From: Asaia bogorensis_B
GTDB taxonomy: Bacteria; Pseudomonadota; Alphaproteobacteria; Acetobacterales; Acetobacteraceae
DNA length: 64,000 nt
Reading direction: 5' to 3' (one strand)
NCBI RefSeq assembly: GCF_900465315.1
Contig: NZ_UBIX01000010.1
This document shows, piece after piece, positions 60,706 to 64,000 of the stretch. The notes below the pieces were generated by a model. It had not been told where the DNA came from. It searched no databases and saw only the letters and a list, made by a program, of their open reading frames with translations. Position numbers and translations under genes: made by a program. Position 1 is the first letter of the stretch; every line of letters begins with the position of its first letter.

Positions 60706-61499
60706 GCGGCGCGCTTGAACAAGGCGTGAAAGTTACGTGTGGTGAGTTCGGCCAGAGCGGTATTCTCCATGCCGCGTTCCATCGCCAGCCGCGCAGCAGT
60801 GTGGGCCACGTAGCCCGGCGTGTTAGGCTTGCCGCGTTTTGGCACAGGCGCAAGGAAAGGACTGTCGGTCTCCACCAGCAGTCGCTCCTCAGGTATGGCG
60901 CGTGCGACCTCGCGGATGGTCTCGCATTTGGGGAAGGTCAACAGCCCTGAAAAGCTGATATAGCCCCCCAGATCAATGGCGGTCCGAGCCAGTTCCATTC
61001 CTGAGGCAAAGCAATGGAGCAGAAAGGGGAAAGTCCCTTTCTCATGTTCGTCACGCAGAATGGCCGCGACATCATCATCGGCTTCTCGGGCATGGATCAC
61101 CAGCGGCAGCCCGGTCTGGCGGGCGGCATCGATATGAACCCGGAAGCTATGGGCCTGCGCGTCGCGCACCGACGGCGCGCCATGCAGGTAATCCAGCCCT
61201 GACTCTCCAATGCCGATGACATGATCTGGCGCTGCGAGACGGATGATCGTCCCGACCTCTGGCGTTGCTTCTTCACCCACATGGTCGGGATGGGTGCCGA
61301 TCGCGCACCAGACCCGCAATTCGGGCGTGTCAAAACGGGTGAGGTCGATTTGCGTCTGCGCCCGTGACAGGCGCGTGCCAATCGTCACCATGCCTGCCAG
61401 TCCTTGTTCGCGGGCCAGTGCCAACGCGGCAGGCACGTCATCCAGACGGTCCAGATGGCAATGAGAGTCGATCAGGCCTGTCATGGGTTGGACGGTCAC
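60702..61499 (-). CDS. tatD: TatD-family metal-dependent DNase
   Basis: A 265-residue TIM-barrel hydrolase of the TatD/YcfH family, acting as a DNase or on other phosphoesters. Metal ligands are in LIDSHCHLD, GIGESGLDYLHG, LPLVIHAREADDD, FPFLLHCFASG and LLVETDSPFLAPVPKRGKPN. Its GTG at 61499 overlaps the metG stop (GTGA), which supports it over an in-frame ATG at 61484. Its stop overlaps the start of the following MBL hydrolase gene. Confidence 0.92.
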   Translation of the reverse strand: MTVQPMTGLIDSHCHLDRLDDVPAALALAREQGLAGMVTIGTRLSRAQTQIDLTRFDTPELRVWCAIGTHPDHVGEEATPEVGTIIRLAAPDHVIGIGESGLDYLHGAPSVRDAQAHSFRVHIDAARQTGLPLVIHAREADDDVAAILRDEHEKGTFPFLLHCFASGMELARTAIDLGGYISFSGLLTFPKCETIREVARAIPEERLLVETDSPFLAPVPKRGKPNTPGYVAHTAARLAMERGMENTALAELTTRNFHALFKRAA

Positions 61500-63037
61500 G
61501 CTGCAGTCTCGGGCTCGGCATAGCGGGGGAACAGCCCCTGTGGGGCGGGCAGCGTAATACCGGCATCGAGCGGTGTGGCAAGGGAGGCGAAATCGCGTGC
61601 GGTCTCAGCGACACCAAGCTGCGTGAGCAGCTTGTCCATGGTCCCCGGCATGTAAGGCTGCAGCAGGATGGCAATATGGCGCATGGCCTCATGCAGCACA
61701 CGCAGAACCGTGGCCATACGCACGAGATCGGTCTTCTTCAGCGCCCACGGGGCCTGACGGTCGATATAGCTGTTGCAGGCACGGATAACCTTCCAGACTT
61801 CTTCCAGCCCGTCAGTCAGGGCGAAGCGTCCCATCTGACCGCGCAGGAGTTCGGGCAGCAGCGATGCACTGGCTAGAAGCGCGTTGTCATCTTCGCTAAG
61901 CGCGTCGAAGGCAGGCAATGTGGCGTCGCAATTTCGCGCGATCAGGCTCAGTGTGCGCTGGGCCAGATTGCCGAGATCATTGGCGAGCTCGACATTCAGG
62001 CGATTGACCAAAGAGCGCTTGCTGAGATCGGAGTCACCACCAAACGGGACTTCGCGCAGCAGGAAGAAGCGCACAGGGTCGAGGCCGTAGCTGGCCACCA
62101 GATCACGCGGGTCGATGACATTGCCGATCGACTTGCTCATTTTCTCGCCCTCGATCGTCCACCAGCCATTGGCGAAAACCGAATGTGGAAGGTCGATCTC
62201 GGCAGCCATGAGGAAGGCGGGCCAGAACACGGCGTGGAAGCGGATGATATCCTTGCCGACGATATGTGCCGAGGCCGGCCAGTATTTCATGCGCTCAGCG
62301 CTGAAATCGGGATAGCCGAGCGCCGAGAGGTAGTTGGTCAGGGCGTCGAACCAGACATACATGACATGATCAGCATCACCAGGGACCGGGATACCCCATT
62401 TGAAGCTGGTGCGGCTGATGGAGAGATCCTTCAGCCCCTGACGGACGAAGCTGACGATCTCGTTGCGCCGTCCCATTGGACCGAGGAATTCGGGGTGCTG
62501 TTCATAAAGTGCCAGCAGCCTGTCTTCGAACGCGGAGAGACGGAAGAAATAGGAAGGTTCGCGCACCCACTCGACGGGCGCACCCGTCGGGGCTGTCTTG
62601 CGGCCATCCGCATGCGTTGTCAGCTCGTCTTCAGAATAGAAGCACTCGTCGCGCAGCGCGTACCAGCCCTCATAGGCATCGAGATAGATATGACCATTTG
62701 CGGCGACTTTTTCCCACAATGCCTGGGCGGCCTGCTTGTGGCGCGGCTCGGTGGTGCGGATGAAATCGTCATAGGAAATGCCCATCGCATCCGCCATGCT
62801 GCGGAAATCGGCTGCGATGCCATCCGTAAAGCTCTGGGTATCGATACCGGCAGTCTGGGCGGCCTGTTCCACCTTTTGTCCGTGTTCGTCCGTACCGGTC
62901 AGGAAAAACACGTCCTTGCCATCCAGACGGTTGAACCGCGCGAGCACGTCGGCAGCGATGGAGGTGTAGGCGTGGCCGATATGGGGTGCGCCATTCACGT
63001 AATAGATGGGGGTGGTGACGTAGTAACGTGAGGTCAT
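61496..63037 (-). CDS. metG: Methionyl-tRNA synthetase
   Basis: A 513-residue class I aminoacyl-tRNA synthetase that charges tRNA-Met. It has YYVNGAPHIGHAYTSIAADV with the HIGH sequence, TGTDEHGQK, the ARGxxx-type FNEPSYFFRLS region, YVWFDALTNYLSALG, ANGWWTIEGEKMSKSIGN with KMSKS, and SYGLDPVRFFLLREVPFGGDSDLS. It is the short form without a C-terminal EMAPII domain, as usual in Alphaproteobacteria. It overlaps holB by 4 bases upstream (ATGA) and tatD by 4 bases downstream (GTGA). Confidence 0.96.
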   Translation of the reverse strand: MTSRYYVTTPIYYVNGAPHIGHAYTSIAADVLARFNRLDGKDVFFLTGTDEHGQKVEQAAQTAGIDTQSFTDGIAADFRSMADAMGISYDDFIRTTEPRHKQAAQALWEKVAANGHIYLDAYEGWYALRDECFYSEDELTTHADGRKTAPTGAPVEWVREPSYFFRLSAFEDRLLALYEQHPEFLGPMGRRNEIVSFVRQGLKDLSISRTSFKWGIPVPGDADHVMYVWFDALTNYLSALGYPDFSAERMKYWPASAHIVGKDIIRFHAVFWPAFLMAAEIDLPHSVFANGWWTIEGEKMSKSIGNVIDPRDLVASYGLDPVRFFLLREVPFGGDSDLSKRSLVNRLNVELANDLGNLAQRTLSLIARNCDATLPAFDALSEDDNALLASASLLPELLRGQMGRFALTDGLEEVWKVIRACNSYIDRQAPWALKKTDLVRMATVLRVLHEAMRHIAILLQPYMPGTMDKLLTQLGVAETARDFASLATPLDAGITLPAPQGLFPRYAEPETAA

Positions 63038-63975
63038 GGAGCACTCGCTATGGCGGCTGCCTGTCTGACAGCCTGATTCTTGTCCAGATTGAACCGCTCG
63101 GTCTCGCGCTGTAGCGCCTGAAGGGCGGAGAAAGCCTCGGCGGCCTGGCTGGCCTCGGCAAGCTTCCCCTGCCCCGCCAGTGTTCTGGCGCGGTCTGCAA
63201 GCCCCTCTCCTAGCAAAGAACAGAGCACGGCAAAACCGTCATCGTGACGCAGGAAAGCGGCAAGACTGTCTGCATCGGGTGTTTCGCCGGTCGCCAGGAG
63301 CGCCGTGGCGAGATCGCGGGCCGCTCTGTCTGTGCCCTGATCGGCAGAAAGGATTCGGCCGGGCGCACCATGCGCCTGCGCGACGAGGCTCTGGAGTTCG
63401 GCAACGCTTCTGCCCTGCGCCCTGAGCACGGCGGCCGTCTGCTCGGTGGTTAGCGGGGCCAGCCCCAGCAGACGGCAACGGCTTCTGATGGTGGGCAACA
63501 GGGCCGAGGGTACCGGACAGGTCAGGAAAAACACCGTATCGGTGGGCGGTTCCTCAAGCAGCTTGAGCAGCGCATTGGCCGCGTTGCGGTTGAGCGTTTC
63601 GGCGGCATCGACAATGACGACGCGCCAGGAGCCGTCCGCAGCCGTGTGATGCAGAAAATCCTGGACGGGGCGGACGTCATCCACCACGATTTCCTGACGC
63701 ATGCGCTTGCGCTTTTCATCCATGCGTCGGGTGATCAGCAGAAGATTGGGATGGGTGCCTGCTGTAATCTGTCGTCCGGCACGGCTCTGCCGATCCGTAC
63801 CATTCAGCAGCACTCTGGCGCAGTCGAGGGCAAAGCTTGTCTTGCCAATGCCTGAATCGCCATGAATCATCCACCCATGATGCAGGCGACCGGATTCCAG
63901 CGCCTGTCGAAACATGGCTTTCTCCGCCTCATGCCCGATCAGGGCAGTCGCAGCCGGGTTCTCAGGGCTGCTCAT
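63034..63975 (-). CDS. holB: DNA polymerase III subunit delta'
   Basis: A 313-residue AAA+-like clamp-loader subunit. It has the Walker A HGDSGIGKTSFA near residue 40, VVDDVRPVQDFLHHT, WRVVIVDAAETLNRNAANALLKLLEEPP and IRSRCRLLGLAPL with the SRC motif. Delta' subunits usually have an aberrant P-loop, and here the loop looks largely intact. The last 30 residues are helical (ALQRETERFNLD). Its ATG overlaps the stop of the gene upstream, and its own stop overlaps metG, so the replication and tRNA-synthetase genes form one unit. Confidence 0.92.
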   Translation of the reverse strand: MSSPENPAATALIGHEAEKAMFRQALESGRLHHGWMIHGDSGIGKTSFALDCARVLLNGTDRQSRAGRQITAGTHPNLLLITRRMDEKRKRMRQEIVVDDVRPVQDFLHHTAADGSWRVVIVDAAETLNRNAANALLKLLEEPPTDTVFFLTCPVPSALLPTIRSRCRLLGLAPLTTEQTAAVLRAQGRSVAELQSLVAQAHGAPGRILSADQGTDRAARDLATALLATGETPDADSLAAFLRHDDGFAVLCSLLGEGLADRARTLAGQGKLAEASQAAEAFSALQALQRETERFNLDKNQAVRQAAAIASAP

Positions 63976-64000
63976 GAACTGCAGGGTGGCGTGTCGATGT
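63972..64000 (-). CDS. 3' end of an upstream gene, probably thymidylate kinase
   Basis: On the minus strand the frame reading IDTPPCSS and ending in TGA at 63974-63972 overlaps the holB start by 4 bases (ATGA). Thymidylate kinase precedes holB in many Alphaproteobacteria. The identity rests on gene order and stop overlap, not on recognisable sequence. Confidence 0.35.

Noticed and set aside
1..64000. CRISPR arrays, insertion sequences, prophage or defence genes, tRNA and rRNA genes
   Set aside because: No regularly spaced repeats, transposase or integrase, recognisable defence proteins, cloverleaf-like sequence or rRNA sequence was seen in a reading of the window.

Overview
The window looks like chromosomal DNA of an acetic acid bacterium (Alphaproteobacteria, Acetobacteraceae; Asaia/Gluconobacter-like). 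The indications are a GC-rich composition, a phosphoketolase plus acetate kinase operon, an Entner-Doudoroff edd-eda pair, a polyol-type ABC importer with a polyol dehydrogenase and a pentulose kinase, and the alphaproteobacterial gene order holB-metG-tatD-MBL hydrolase. The genus is an inference. No rRNA, tRNA, CRISPR array, insertion sequence, integrase or prophage gene was seen, so this reads as stable core and near-core chromosome.

Layout. 1-4956: 5' part of NAD kinase (minus), moaB (plus) and a 1261-residue three-enzyme glycosyltransferase (minus). 5238-9511: metX-metW, a nitroreductase, and an RhlE-type helicase behind a hairpin-rich leader. 9512-10066: a 555-base stretch with no convincing gene. 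10067-15111: ackA-xfp-HAD phosphatase-glutathione transferase, giving acetyl-phosphate formation and ATP recovery as acetate. 15248-20656 (minus): pentulose kinase, two ABC permeases, ABC ATPase and a polyol dehydrogenase, with no solute-binding protein beside them. 20821-23760 (minus): a TonB-dependent receptor, divergent from edd-eda (24061-26539). 26898-31027: a tripartite MFS/HlyD/outer-membrane efflux operon.

31282-45803: a YdjM-like membrane protein, purH, a secreted protein with an internal duplication, an AGE-family sugar isomerase, a glycosyltransferase fused to an F5/8 type C domain, clpB with a likely heat-shock promoter, a Tat-exported short-chain dehydrogenase, gyrB, a DUF3108-like periplasmic protein and a phosphoglycolate phosphatase. 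45909-51821: glmU-glmS (UDP-GlcNAc precursor supply) followed by thiO-thiS-thiG-thiE (thiazole branch of thiamine synthesis). 51951-54530: a Na+/H+ antiporter with a cyclic-nucleotide-binding-like tail. 54859-59643 (minus): the prkA-yeaH-spoVR stress module. 59920-64000 (minus): holB-metG-tatD-MBL hydrolase, each joined to the next by a 4-base stop/start overlap.

Physiology. Hexose enters the Entner-Doudoroff route, while pentitols or pentuloses enter through the minus-strand uptake cluster to pentulose phosphates, which phosphoketolase can cleave to acetyl-phosphate for AckA. No single locus is obviously a new defence or mobile system. The best leads are regulatory and architectural: paired palindromes between the TonB receptor and edd, a palindrome covering the likely -10 of the efflux operon, a 131-base out-of-frame edd/eda overlap, a structured rhlE leader, and two unusual glycosyltransferase fusions.
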